Positions 8,554 through 16,668 of a DNA stretch of 64,000 nucleotides are shown piece after piece. How positions within the stretch are numbered: the stretch's first letter is position 1; each line of letters opens with the position of its first letter. This DNA comes from DTU053 sp012520115. GTDB taxonomy: Bacteria > Bacillota > Clostridia > Oscillospirales > Acutalibacteraceae. The stretch is from assembly GCA_050953725.1 (NCBI GenBank), contig JBMNNB010000001.1, positions 682,001-746,000 of the forward strand, written 5' to 3'. Made by a program: the position numbers and the translations under genes. The notes below the pieces were generated by a model. The model saw only the letters and a list, made by a program, of their open reading frames with translations. It ran no database searches and was not told the origin of the DNA.

Positions 8554-8802
8554 TAGGTATGCTGGCATAAAGCATACCTACATACAGTGGTTTAAATCAC
8601 TTGTTTATTAATAATTTTCGACTTTGCAGTCTTGTTTGATACAGGACTTTTGGAGATAAAATTTTTACCGGAACGCATCCCTTGAGTTGGGATAAACTGA
8701 ATAATCAGACGCAAAAAGAGTTTCCCGGCATGATTTTTTGCATGGGTCATGTTTAATATGCCTGTCAGAATGTGTTTTGGAAAAATACAATAAGGAGATA
8801 AT
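8554..8802 (+). promoter_or_regulatory. Long structured 5' leader of the RNase J mRNA
   Basis: About 245 nt lie between the predicted transcription start and the start codon. The leader opens with a perfect stem TAGGTATGC (8554-8562) / GCATACCTA (8572-8580) with a 9-nt loop and no T tract after it, so it is not a normal terminator. A second small stem, ATCCC/GGGAT, lies near 8698-8714, and short CATG-containing repeats near 8730-8750. No riboswitch class I know is recognisable and no ORF is convincing. A role in control of RNase J is inference. Confidence 0.45.
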
Positions 8803-10563
8803 ATGCAAAATACAAAAACTAAACGAACAGCTACGAAAAAGCAGGATGAAATGCCGCTTTATTCTAAGCGCAGCCCCGTAAAAAAGAAGGCTGTAACCTC
8901 CAAAGAAAAGCCCGTTAAGGTGGTTTTCCTCGGGGGACTTAACGAAATCGGCAAGAATATGACCTTATTTGAATATGAAGACGACATTATCATATTGGAT
9001 TGCGGTCTTGCTTTCCCCGACAGTGAAATGCTCGGCGTGGATTTGGTCATTCCAGACTTTTCGTATGTTGAGCGCAACGCCGATAAGCTCAGAGGCGTTA
9101 TTATAACCCACGGACATGAGGACCATATAGGCGGCCTTGCTTATCTGCTCAAAACCGTAAAGGTTCCCGTATATTCCACAAAGCTGACAATCGGACTTAT
9201 CGAAGGCAAATTAAAGGAGCATAAAATCCTTGAGGATGCCGAACTGAATGTCATAAAGCCCGGCGAGAAGTTGAAGCTGGGCAAATTTGAGATTGAAGCA
9301 ATCCATGTAAATCACTCGATTCCCGATTCGCTTTCATACGCCATTAAGTGCGGTGCGGGGACAATTCTCCACACCGGCGACTTTAAGATTGATACAACGC
9401 CCATTGACGGCGAGGTAATGGACCTTGCCCGCTTTGCAGAGCTTGGCAAGGAGGGCGTGCTTTGCCTGCTTTCCGACTCGACCAATGCCGAGCGTGAGGG
9501 CTATTCCGCCAGTGAGAGCAAGGTGGGCGATTCCTTCGGCAACCTTTTCTCAAAGGCCGGCGGAAGGCGGCTGATTATTGCCACCTTCGCTTCTAATATC
9601 CACAGAATACAGCAGATTATAGATGTTGCCGAAAAGACGGGCAGAAAGGTTGTGCTTTCGGGACGAAGCCTTGAGAATGTCGTTAAAATCAGCACCGAGC
9701 TGGGCTATTTGAAAATCCCAGAGGGTCTGCTTATCGGCATTGAAAGGATAAAGAACTACACCGACGACCAGCTTGTTATCATTACAACCGGCAGTCAGGG
9801 CGAGCCTATGTCCGCTCTGACAAGAATGGCTATGTCCGAGCACAGGCGGGTCGACATAGGCGCAAACGACTATGTTATCATCTCGGCAACCCCTATACCC
9901 GGAAACGAAAAAACAATCGGCAAGGTTATAAATGAGCTTATTAAGCTCGGCGCCCATGTGGTCTATGAAAAAATGCACGAGGTGCATGTTTCCGGTCACG
10001 CCTATCAGGAGGAACTAAAGCTCATGATGGCGCTTGTCAAGCCTAAGTACTTCATTCCGGTTCACGGTGAGCAGAAGCACCTTCGCCGCCATGCTGCCCT
10101 TGCGGAGCTTATGGGTATACCGAGGGAGAATATAATTATAGGCGACATCGGCTCACAGGTCGAGTTTGCGGGCGACACTATGCGTGTATCCACAGGCATC
10201 CCCGCAGGCAGAGTCTTTGTCGACGGCTACGGCGTTGGCGATGTGGGCAGCATCGTGCTGCGTGACAGAAAGCTCCTGTCGCAGGACGGCATTATTGTTA
10301 TATCCTTTGTTATCGACTCCGTTTCAAGGGAAATTGTATCTCCGCCCGAAATCACCTCACGCGGCTTCGTTTATGTAAAGGAGTCCGAGGAGCTGTTTAA
10401 TGCCGCAAGCGAGCAGGCTATGAATATAGCGCAAAGAGTGCTGGATTCCGATTCTTATGACCTTAATGCGGTTCGCAACAGGGTCAGGGATGATATTTCT
10501 AAGTTTATGTATGAAAAGACCAAGCGCAGTCCCATGGTTCTGCCGGTCATTCTTGAAGTATAA
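8803..10563 (+). CDS. rnj: Ribonuclease J
   Basis: Metallo-beta-lactamase/beta-CASP ribonuclease with endo- and 5'-3' exonuclease activity, central to mRNA turnover and rRNA maturation in Firmicutes. The zinc motif HGHEDHIGG starts at residue 103; HVNHSIPDSLSYAI, HTGDFK, LLSDSTNAER, the beta-CASP segment ATFASNIHRIQQII and PVHGEQKHLRRHAALA are all present. The basic N-terminal extension of about 35 residues (TKTKRTATKK) is seen in many clostridial members. 586 aa is within range. It is monocistronic or joined to rplI; its own promoter and long leader lie upstream. Confidence 0.96.
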   Translation: MQNTKTKRTATKKQDEMPLYSKRSPVKKKAVTSKEKPVKVVFLGGLNEIGKNMTLFEYEDDIIILDCGLAFPDSEMLGVDLVIPDFSYVERNADKLRGVIITHGHEDHIGGLAYLLKTVKVPVYSTKLTIGLIEGKLKEHKILEDAELNVIKPGEKLKLGKFEIEAIHVNHSIPDSLSYAIKCGAGTILHTGDFKIDTTPIDGEVMDLARFAELGKEGVLCLLSDSTNAEREGYSASESKVGDSFGNLFSKAGGRRLIIATFASNIHRIQQIIDVAEKTGRKVVLSGRSLENVVKISTELGYLKIPEGLLIGIERIKNYTDDQLVIITTGSQGEPMSALTRMAMSEHRRVDIGANDYVIISATPIPGNEKTIGKVINELIKLGAHVVYEKMHEVHVSGHAYQEELKLMMALVKPKYFIPVHGEQKHLRRHAALAELMGIPRENIIIGDIGSQVEFAGDTMRVSTGIPAGRVFVDGYGVGDVGSIVLRDRKLLSQDGIIVISFVIDSVSREIVSPPEITSRGFVYVKESEELFNAASEQAMNIAQRVLDSDSYDLNAVRNRVRDDISKFMYEKTKRSPMVLPVILEV

Positions 10564-10660
10564 TTTTTCCAGAGTGGTGACTTATCCTTAAATTTATGCT
10601 AAACTTAAATAAACAATCAAATCCGATGTAGCTTAAAAAGTTACAGAAAGGAGTGATTCT

Positions 10661-11101
10661 ATGCAGGTAATTTTGAATCAGGATGTAAAAAATCTTGGCA
10701 AGAAGGGCGAAATGGTCAATGTCTCGGACGGCTATGCAAGGAACTTTCTGCTGCCGAGAAACCTTGCTACCGAGGCAAATGCTCAGGCTTTAACCGAGCT
10801 GAAGAATAGAGAGGCAGCCAAGCAGCACAAAATCGATACCGAAGTTGCAAACGCCAGGGCAAACGCCGAGGAAATAGACGGCAAGACGGTAAAGCTTACG
10901 GCTAAGGCAGGGCAGAACGGCAAGCTTTTCGGCTCGGTGACCTCAAAAGAGATAGCCGAAGCTATAAAGGAACAGCTTAATATCGACATAGATAAGAAAA
11001 AGATAAGCGTTGCCGACATCAAGTCATACGGTACATACCCCTGCGAAATAAAGCTCTACTCAGGTATTACCGCCTCTTTGTTCGTTGTTGTCGGTGAGTA
11101 A
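10661..11101 (+). CDS. rplI: 50S ribosomal protein bL9
   Basis: Ribosomal protein that binds 23S rRNA at the base of the L1 stalk. The N-domain MQVILNQDVKNLGKKGEMVNVSDGYARNFLLP is the standard bL9 opening (here cut to key blocks VILNQDVKNLGKKGE and GYARNFLLP). The connecting helix and C-domain (GSVTSKEIAEAI) follow; 146 aa is full length. SD AAAGGAG is 8 bp ahead. It is directly followed by dnaB, a frequent Firmicutes order. Confidence 0.97.
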   Translation: MQVILNQDVKNLGKKGEMVNVSDGYARNFLLPRNLATEANAQALTELKNREAAKQHKIDTEVANARANAEEIDGKTVKLTAKAGQNGKLFGSVTSKEIAEAIKEQLNIDIDKKKISVADIKSYGTYPCEIKLYSGITASLFVVVGE

Positions 11102-11136
11102 ATCAAGCCAAACCTTTATTTCAACGGGGTGCTTCT

Positions 11137-12510
11137 TTGGACAGGATAATTGACTCAATTTCATATGAAAACGCCGCTTTGCCTTACAGCTTGGAAGCTG
11201 AACAGGCAGTGCTCGGTGCTATTTTGCTTGACCCGCCTTCCTTAAACAAGGTGGCGATGATATTAAAGCCGGAGCATTTTTATTTAGAGCATCATAAAAA
11301 GATTTTCTCGACAATAATAAACCTTGATGCGGCTAAAGGCGGCAAGTTCGATGTTCTGCTTGTCCTCGAAGCTTTAAAGGCGGAAAACGTCTACACCGAC
11401 GAGGCAGGCAAGACTTATCTTTTGCAGCTTTCGCAGTCCGTTCCGTCAGCCGCAAATGTAGAAGCCTATGCCAAAATCGTTAAAGAGAAGTATTATATCA
11501 GGACCCTTGTAAAGGTTTCACAGGAGATAATCGAGAGCGCAAGCAGCGGAGAGGAAAGCGCCGATGTGTTGCTCGATAATGCGGAGCAGCGCATATACGA
11601 TATACGTCAGGGCAGGGCAGTTGTCGGCCCGTCAAGGTTCAGCGAGGTCGTTGGACTTGTCTATGAAAAGCTCTATCAGCTTTCATCAGATGAAAAGCAT
11701 TTATATGCGGGTCTTGCAACAGGCTTCAACGAGCTTGACCGTGTAATTACGGGGCTAAACAAGTCTGACCTTATTCTTATCGGTGCCCGCCCCGCCATGG
11801 GTAAGACAAGCTTTGCCTTGAATCTTGCAAGAAATGTGGCAGTAAAGGGCAACAAAAAGGTTGTATTCTTCAGCCTTGAGATGTCTAAGGAGCAGCTTGC
11901 CCAGAGAGTACTGTCCATGGAGGCAAGAATCAGAGGCAACAAAATGCGTATGGGCAACTTTACTCCTAAGGAATGGGAGCAGCTTGCCTCGGCAACGGCC
12001 TTTTTAAGCAACGTCGAGCTGTATTTTGACGACACCTCCAATATAACCGTGCCTGAGATGAAGGCAAGAATCAGAAGGCTGAAGGATGTTGACTGCGTAT
12101 TCATAGATTACCTTCAGTTAATGCAGTCAAGCAAAAAGACCGACAACAGGGTCCAGGAGGTCTCGGAAATCACAAGAAGTCTGAAGCTGATGGCAAAAGA
12201 CTTGAATATACCCGTCGTAACCTGTGCACAGCTTGCAAGAGCGACTGAAGCCAGGGGCAAATCCCACAAGCCGCAGCTTTCGGATTTAAGGGAATCCGGC
12301 TCAATCGAGCAGGACGCCGATATAGTCATAATGCTCTACCGTGAGGACTATTATCAGAAAATGGAGGGCAAGGAAGCTGAGGTGCCCGAAATAAACAAGG
12401 CGGAGCTGCTTATTCAGAAGAACAGGCACGGCCCCACAGATACGGTCGAGCTTGCTTGGAATCCGGAATACACTTTATTCACATCTATTGACAGGCAAAG
12501 AGAGGACTGA
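11137..12510 (+). CDS. dnaB: Replicative DNA helicase DnaB
   Basis: Hexameric 5'-3' helicase of the replication fork (called DnaC in Bacillus). N-terminal domain LPYSLEAEQAVLGAILLDP; RecA-like ATPase with GARPAMGKTSFALNLA (Walker A), FSLEMSKEQL, VDCVFIDYLQLM (Walker B), QLARATEARGKSHKPQLSDLRESG-type C-terminal motif, and KNRHGPT. 457 aa is typical. The start codon is TTG at 11137 with GGGG upstream; the ribosomal protein gene rplI ends 35 bp before. Confidence 0.96.
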   Translation: MDRIIDSISYENAALPYSLEAEQAVLGAILLDPPSLNKVAMILKPEHFYLEHHKKIFSTIINLDAAKGGKFDVLLVLEALKAENVYTDEAGKTYLLQLSQSVPSAANVEAYAKIVKEKYYIRTLVKVSQEIIESASSGEESADVLLDNAEQRIYDIRQGRAVVGPSRFSEVVGLVYEKLYQLSSDEKHLYAGLATGFNELDRVITGLNKSDLILIGARPAMGKTSFALNLARNVAVKGNKKVVFFSLEMSKEQLAQRVLSMEARIRGNKMRMGNFTPKEWEQLASATAFLSNVELYFDDTSNITVPEMKARIRRLKDVDCVFIDYLQLMQSSKKTDNRVQEVSEITRSLKLMAKDLNIPVVTCAQLARATEARGKSHKPQLSDLRESGSIEQDADIVIMLYREDYYQKMEGKEAEVPEINKAELLIQKNRHGPTDTVELAWNPEYTLFTSIDRQRED

Positions 12511-12560
12511 TCCTCTCTTTATCCTTTAGAGAGGTAATTATAAGTCTTAAGGGAATTCAC

Positions 12561-13928
12561 ATGACAGAGAAGGTTTTGAGCTTCATAGAAAGGAATAAGC
12601 TCCTCAAAGACGGCGACAGCGTCATTGTTGCCCTTTCCGGAGGAGCTGATTCTGTTGCTCTTCTGCATTTTCTGAAAAGCAATGAAGCTCGTTTGAACAT
12701 TAAGGTATCCGCCGCCCATGTGAATCACGGTATCAGGGGAGAGGAAGCAGACAGTGACGAAGCATTTGTCATTGAACTATGCAAAATGTTGGATGTCCCT
12801 CTGAAGGTTTTTCATGAGAATATTCCAGAGCTTGCCAAAGCCTTAAAACTCGGTGAGGAGGAATGCGGCAGGCTCAGAAGATATGAGCTGTTAAACCAGA
12901 TCGACGATTATTCTTTAATTGCAACCGCTCACAACCTGAACGACAACCTCGAAACCGTGCTGTTCAATCTTGCAAGGGGCACGGCATTAAAGGGCATGTG
13001 CGGTATTCCCGTGAAAAGAGACAGAATTATCAGACCACTTTTAAACTGCTCAAGGGACGATATCGAGAAGTACTGTAAAACTAATGGTCTGAAATTTGTT
13101 ACGGACAGCTCAAACAGTGATGTGAGATACTCACGGAACAGAATCAGAAAACATGTTATTCCTGAGCTTGCGGCAATAAACCCTGCGCTTTTGGTGTCAT
13201 TTCCGGGTTTTATCGAGACTGTCAGCCGTGACGAGGATTTCTTAGAGCAGGAGACCGACAAACTGTTGGAAGAAGCCGCCGAAGACGGCAAGTATAGAAT
13301 AGATATAATAAACAGCGCACAACCTGCCATTAAATTCAGAGCATTAAGACGGATTGTAGCCGAATATATAAGCGGCGGCGTTGAAAAAAGGCATATAGAC
13401 ACAATCGACAGCCTGTTATTAAATGGCGGAAGCCTTGACTTGTCGTCCGACTTCAGGGTGACATCTGATAAGACTTATCTGTTTGTCGAGGAAAAACCTA
13501 AGCCCTTGCATCAAAAAGCCCCTCAACCGATTCTTATTGTTAAAAGCACCATAACAGGCGAGGGAATCGAGCTCAGATTTGAGAATTTTTCTATTTCTTT
13601 ACGAATTATTAATAGAGAACAGGCAGATTTATTACAAAAAATTAATAGAGAGGTCTGTTATAATTTATTAGATTATGATAAAATGGCTTCTGTTATTATC
13701 GTGCGTGGCAGAAATCCGGGAGATAAGCTGAGAATAAAGGAAAGAGGCTTAACAAAGACCTTAAAGAAGCTCTATTCGGAGCAAGGCTTACCGCAAAATT
13801 TAAGGGCTGTGAATCCCGTAATGGCCGATGAAGCCGGTGTCATATGGGTTAACGGCTTCGGCGCAGACGAGAGATGCGCTGCCGATAAGAACAGTAAAAA
13901 CTGCATTTTGATTTCTATAAGGAGATAA
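12561..13928 (+). CDS. tilS: tRNA(Ile)-lysidine synthetase TilS
   Basis: Uses ATP and lysine to convert C34 of tRNA-Ile(CAU) to lysidine, so that it decodes AUA. The N-type PP-loop SGGADSVAL is at residues 26-34; AAHVNHGIRGEEAD and TAHNLNDNLET, plus RSRDDIEKYC-like text, are TilS blocks. The C-terminal part contains the substrate-binding domain ending near RGRNPGDKLRIKERGLTKTLKKL. 455 aa is standard. It is followed 4 bp later by hpt and then ftsH, the conserved tilS-hpt-ftsH cluster. Confidence 0.95.
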   Translation: MTEKVLSFIERNKLLKDGDSVIVALSGGADSVALLHFLKSNEARLNIKVSAAHVNHGIRGEEADSDEAFVIELCKMLDVPLKVFHENIPELAKALKLGEEECGRLRRYELLNQIDDYSLIATAHNLNDNLETVLFNLARGTALKGMCGIPVKRDRIIRPLLNCSRDDIEKYCKTNGLKFVTDSSNSDVRYSRNRIRKHVIPELAAINPALLVSFPGFIETVSRDEDFLEQETDKLLEEAAEDGKYRIDIINSAQPAIKFRALRRIVAEYISGGVEKRHIDTIDSLLLNGGSLDLSSDFRVTSDKTYLFVEEKPKPLHQKAPQPILIVKSTITGEGIELRFENFSISLRIINREQADLLQKINREVCYNLLDYDKMASVIIVRGRNPGDKLRIKERGLTKTLKKLYSEQGLPQNLRAVNPVMADEAGVIWVNGFGADERCAADKNSKNCILISIRR

Positions 13929-13932
13929 ATTT

Positions 13933-14484
13933 ATGCTTAATGATATGCTTAATGATATTGACAGAGTTCTGCTAAGTAAGGAAGAGCTTGATGAAACGGT
14001 AAAAAATCTCGGAAGGCAGATTACCGAGGATTATAAAGAAAGAAATCTGCTTCTCGTAAGCGTTCTCAAGGGCTCCGTCGTATTTATGGCAGACCTTATG
14101 AGGGCGATTGACATACCCTGCCGAATAGATTTCATGTCCGTTTCAAGCTACGGCAGCGGCACAAAGACCTCCGGCACCGTCAGAATCTTAAAGGACCTTG
14201 ATATTGATATTGAGGGCTATGATATTCTTATCGTTGAGGATATTCTTGACAGCGGTAAGACTTTGAGCTATATTTCGGAAATCCTGCTTGCAAGGAATCC
14301 GAAAAGCATCAGAATCTGCACCCTTCTTGACAAGCCGGACAGAAGGCAGGTCGACCTGACCGCCGAATACACAGGCATGACAATTCCCGATGAATTCGTT
14401 GTCGGCTACGGACTGGACTATGCCGAAAAGTACAGAAACCTTCCCTTTGTGGGCGTTTTAAAGCCTGCTGTCTATGAAAAATAA
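13933..14484 (+). CDS. hpt: Hypoxanthine-guanine phosphoribosyltransferase
   Basis: Salvages hypoxanthine and guanine to IMP and GMP using PRPP. The PRPP motif VEDILDSGKTLSYI and the flexible-loop text SVSSYGSGTKTSG are clear; KGSVVFMADLMRAI and FVVGYGLDYAEKYRNLP complete the type I PRT fold. The 5' end contains a tandem 12-bp direct repeat (ATGCTTAATGAT twice, 13933-13956), giving two in-frame ATGs; the first has AAGGAG at ideal spacing. 183 aa. Together with xpt (56023) the window encodes two purine salvage PRTases. Confidence 0.94.
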   Translation: MLNDMLNDIDRVLLSKEELDETVKNLGRQITEDYKERNLLLVSVLKGSVVFMADLMRAIDIPCRIDFMSVSSYGSGTKTSGTVRILKDLDIDIEGYDILIVEDILDSGKTLSYISEILLARNPKSIRICTLLDKPDRRQVDLTAEYTGMTIPDEFVVGYGLDYAEKYRNLPFVGVLKPAVYEK

Positions 14485-14561
14485 AATAAAATTATTAAAA
14501 ATTTCAAGTGCGGGAAAGCTAAATAAAGATTGCATTATCCGCAGCAGGAGTGATTTTACTA

Positions 14562-16607
14562 TTGAAAAAGATTAATTGGAAACAAATTTTGCCATATATA
14601 ATAGTTCCGGTAATGCTGATAACTCTGCTGTATTTTACGGTTTCAAAAACAACTCAGACAAAGACAGAGTATTATCAGCTTGTCGATATGTTCCTGAACG
14701 ACGAAATTACCGAATACTCGCTGAATTTGAGCAACGGCAATCTGAAATACAAGACCAAGGCAGAGCCGAATGTTCAGAAAGTCTACACGGTTCCGAGTGT
14801 TACAATGTTCGTTGAGGATGTTCACCGTCATATTGTTGAGGCGAACAGAGGCAAGGATGCGAGCGAGCAGGTCAAGTTCGACTATATAGCCGGAACATCG
14901 AGCGCATGGATTTTAAATCTCTTGCCGATTCTCGGCTTCTGCGTAATTCTGCTTTTCGGAATCTATTTCTTCAGCAAGCGAATGGATCAGACCATTGCCA
15001 GCGAGTCCACAAGGGCAATGAGCTTCGGAAAGGCAAGGGTTAAGCTGGGCAAGGACGACAAGAGAAAGACCACCTTTGCCGATGTGGCGGGCGCAGAGGA
15101 AGAAAAGGAAGAGCTTGTTGAAATAGTTGAGTTCCTCAAGGACCCGTCAAGATTTAGTCAGCTGGGAGCCAGAATTCCCAAGGGCGTTTTGCTTGTAGGC
15201 CCTCCCGGAACGGGTAAAACCCTGCTTTCAAGAGCGGTTGCAGGCGAGGCGGATGTGCCCTTCTATTCAATTTCCGGCTCCGACTTCCTTGAGATGTATG
15301 TGGGCGTCGGTGCTGCCCGTGTCCGTGACCTGTTTAATCAGGCCAAGAAGTCCGCTCCCTGCATAGTCTTTATTGACGAAATCGACGCAGTCGGACGCCA
15401 CAGAGGCGCCGGCATGGGCGGCGGTCACGATGAAAGAGAGCAGACCCTTAACCAGCTGCTTGTTGAAATGGACGGCTTTGTAGAGAACGAGGGCGTTATT
15501 GTCCTTGCCGCAACAAACCGCCCGGATATACTCGACCCTGCGCTCCTTCGCCCAGGCCGCTTTGACCGTCAGGTCACCGTCGGCTATCCGGATGCAAAGG
15601 GCAGAGAGGAAATCTTAAAGGTTCACTCAAGGAAAAAGCCCCTTGCTCCCGATGTTGATTTAAGCGTAATCGCAAGGTCAACCGTAGGCTTTACGGGCGC
15701 CGACCTTGAAAACCTGCTCAATGAGGCAGCACTGCTTGCCGCAAGGCGCAAAAAGCGTGCAATTACAATGGAAGAGATTGAAGAGGCCACCGTCAAGGTG
15801 CTTGTTGGCGCCGAGAAGAAGTCCAAGAAGCAGAGCGAAAAGGACAGAAAGCTCACAGCCTACCATGAGGCAGGCCACGCCGTTGTCGCCTCCTTCCTTG
15901 AAACTCAGGACCCGGTTCATCAGATTTCAATTATCGCAAGAGGCATGGCGGGCGGCTATACCATGTCCGTACCCAAGGAGGACAGGTCTTACACCTCCAA
16001 GAGCTCAATGGTTGAGGATATTGTCGAGCTGCTGGGCGGTCGAATTGCTGAGGCGCTTATTATCGGCGACATCTCCACCGGTGCATCAAACGACATTGAG
16101 CGAGCAACCGATATTGCCCGCAAGATGGTTACAAAGTACGGCATGAGCGACACGCTGGGCCCGATTGCCTTCGGTACAGGCCATGACGAAGTCTTCTTAG
16201 GCAAGGATTACGGCAATGTCAGAAACTACTCGGAGCTTACCGCATCCGAGATTGACAATGAAATCAACAAGATAATCGTAACTGCCTATAACAAGGGCAA
16301 GGAGATTTTGTCGGAGCATGTCCACAAGCTCCACCTTGTTGCAAACGCCTTGCTCGAGTTTGAAAAAGTCAGCGGCACTGACTTCAAGCGCCTTATGGAC
16401 GCAAAGGATGAGGCAGAAGAGCAGGCCGTGCTTGAGTCGATGAGAACAGCCCCCACAGGCTCCGGCACCTCGCTTTTCGCTTATCACAAGAAGGGTAAGG
16501 ATGAGGAATTGCTTGAGCAGTTTAAGGATGAGGCAGCAAAGTCCGAGCAGCCTGAGACTGCACCCGCCGAGGAAAAAGCTCAGGATGAAAGCACAGAAAC
16601 AGAATAA
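14562..16607 (+). CDS. ftsH: ATP-dependent zinc metalloprotease FtsH
   Basis: Membrane-anchored AAA+ protease that degrades unfolded and regulatory membrane proteins. Two TM segments (about residues 8-26 and 115-135) flank an extracytoplasmic domain. Walker A GPPGTGKT, Walker B IVFIDEIDAVG, second region of homology NRPDILDPALLRPGRFDR, and zinc motif HEAGH at residues 435-439 are intact. I use TTG at 14562 (MKKINWKQ) with GCAGGAG 11 bp upstream; the GTG at 14550 overlaps that SD. 681 aa, with an acidic C-terminal tail. A terminator follows. Confidence 0.96.
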   Translation: MKKINWKQILPYIIVPVMLITLLYFTVSKTTQTKTEYYQLVDMFLNDEITEYSLNLSNGNLKYKTKAEPNVQKVYTVPSVTMFVEDVHRHIVEANRGKDASEQVKFDYIAGTSSAWILNLLPILGFCVILLFGIYFFSKRMDQTIASESTRAMSFGKARVKLGKDDKRKTTFADVAGAEEEKEELVEIVEFLKDPSRFSQLGARIPKGVLLVGPPGTGKTLLSRAVAGEADVPFYSISGSDFLEMYVGVGAARVRDLFNQAKKSAPCIVFIDEIDAVGRHRGAGMGGGHDEREQTLNQLLVEMDGFVENEGVIVLAATNRPDILDPALLRPGRFDRQVTVGYPDAKGREEILKVHSRKKPLAPDVDLSVIARSTVGFTGADLENLLNEAALLAARRKKRAITMEEIEEATVKVLVGAEKKSKKQSEKDRKLTAYHEAGHAVVASFLETQDPVHQISIIARGMAGGYTMSVPKEDRSYTSKSSMVEDIVELLGGRIAEALIIGDISTGASNDIERATDIARKMVTKYGMSDTLGPIAFGTGHDEVFLGKDYGNVRNYSELTASEIDNEINKIIVTAYNKGKEILSEHVHKLHLVANALLEFEKVSGTDFKRLMDAKDEAEEQAVLESMRTAPTGSGTSLFAYHKKGKDEELLEQFKDEAAKSEQPETAPAEEKAQDESTETE

Positions 16608-16625
16608 ATTATGGCTGTGAAAATG

Positions 16626-16656
16626 ACAGGCGAGGGTTTTCTTCGCCTGTTTTTTA
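16626..16656 (+). terminator. Intrinsic terminator after ftsH
   Basis: ACAGGCGA (16626-16633) pairs with TCGCCTGT (16643-16650), followed by six T. It separates the tilS-hpt-ftsH transcript from the GH78 gene. Confidence 0.85.
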
Positions 16657-16668
16657 AAGGAGGATGTT

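Noticed and set aside
12499..12518. Hairpin at the dnaB stop (AGAGAGGA/TCCTCTCT) as a terminator
   Set aside because: The T tract after it is only three bases and tilS follows closely, so read-through is likely.
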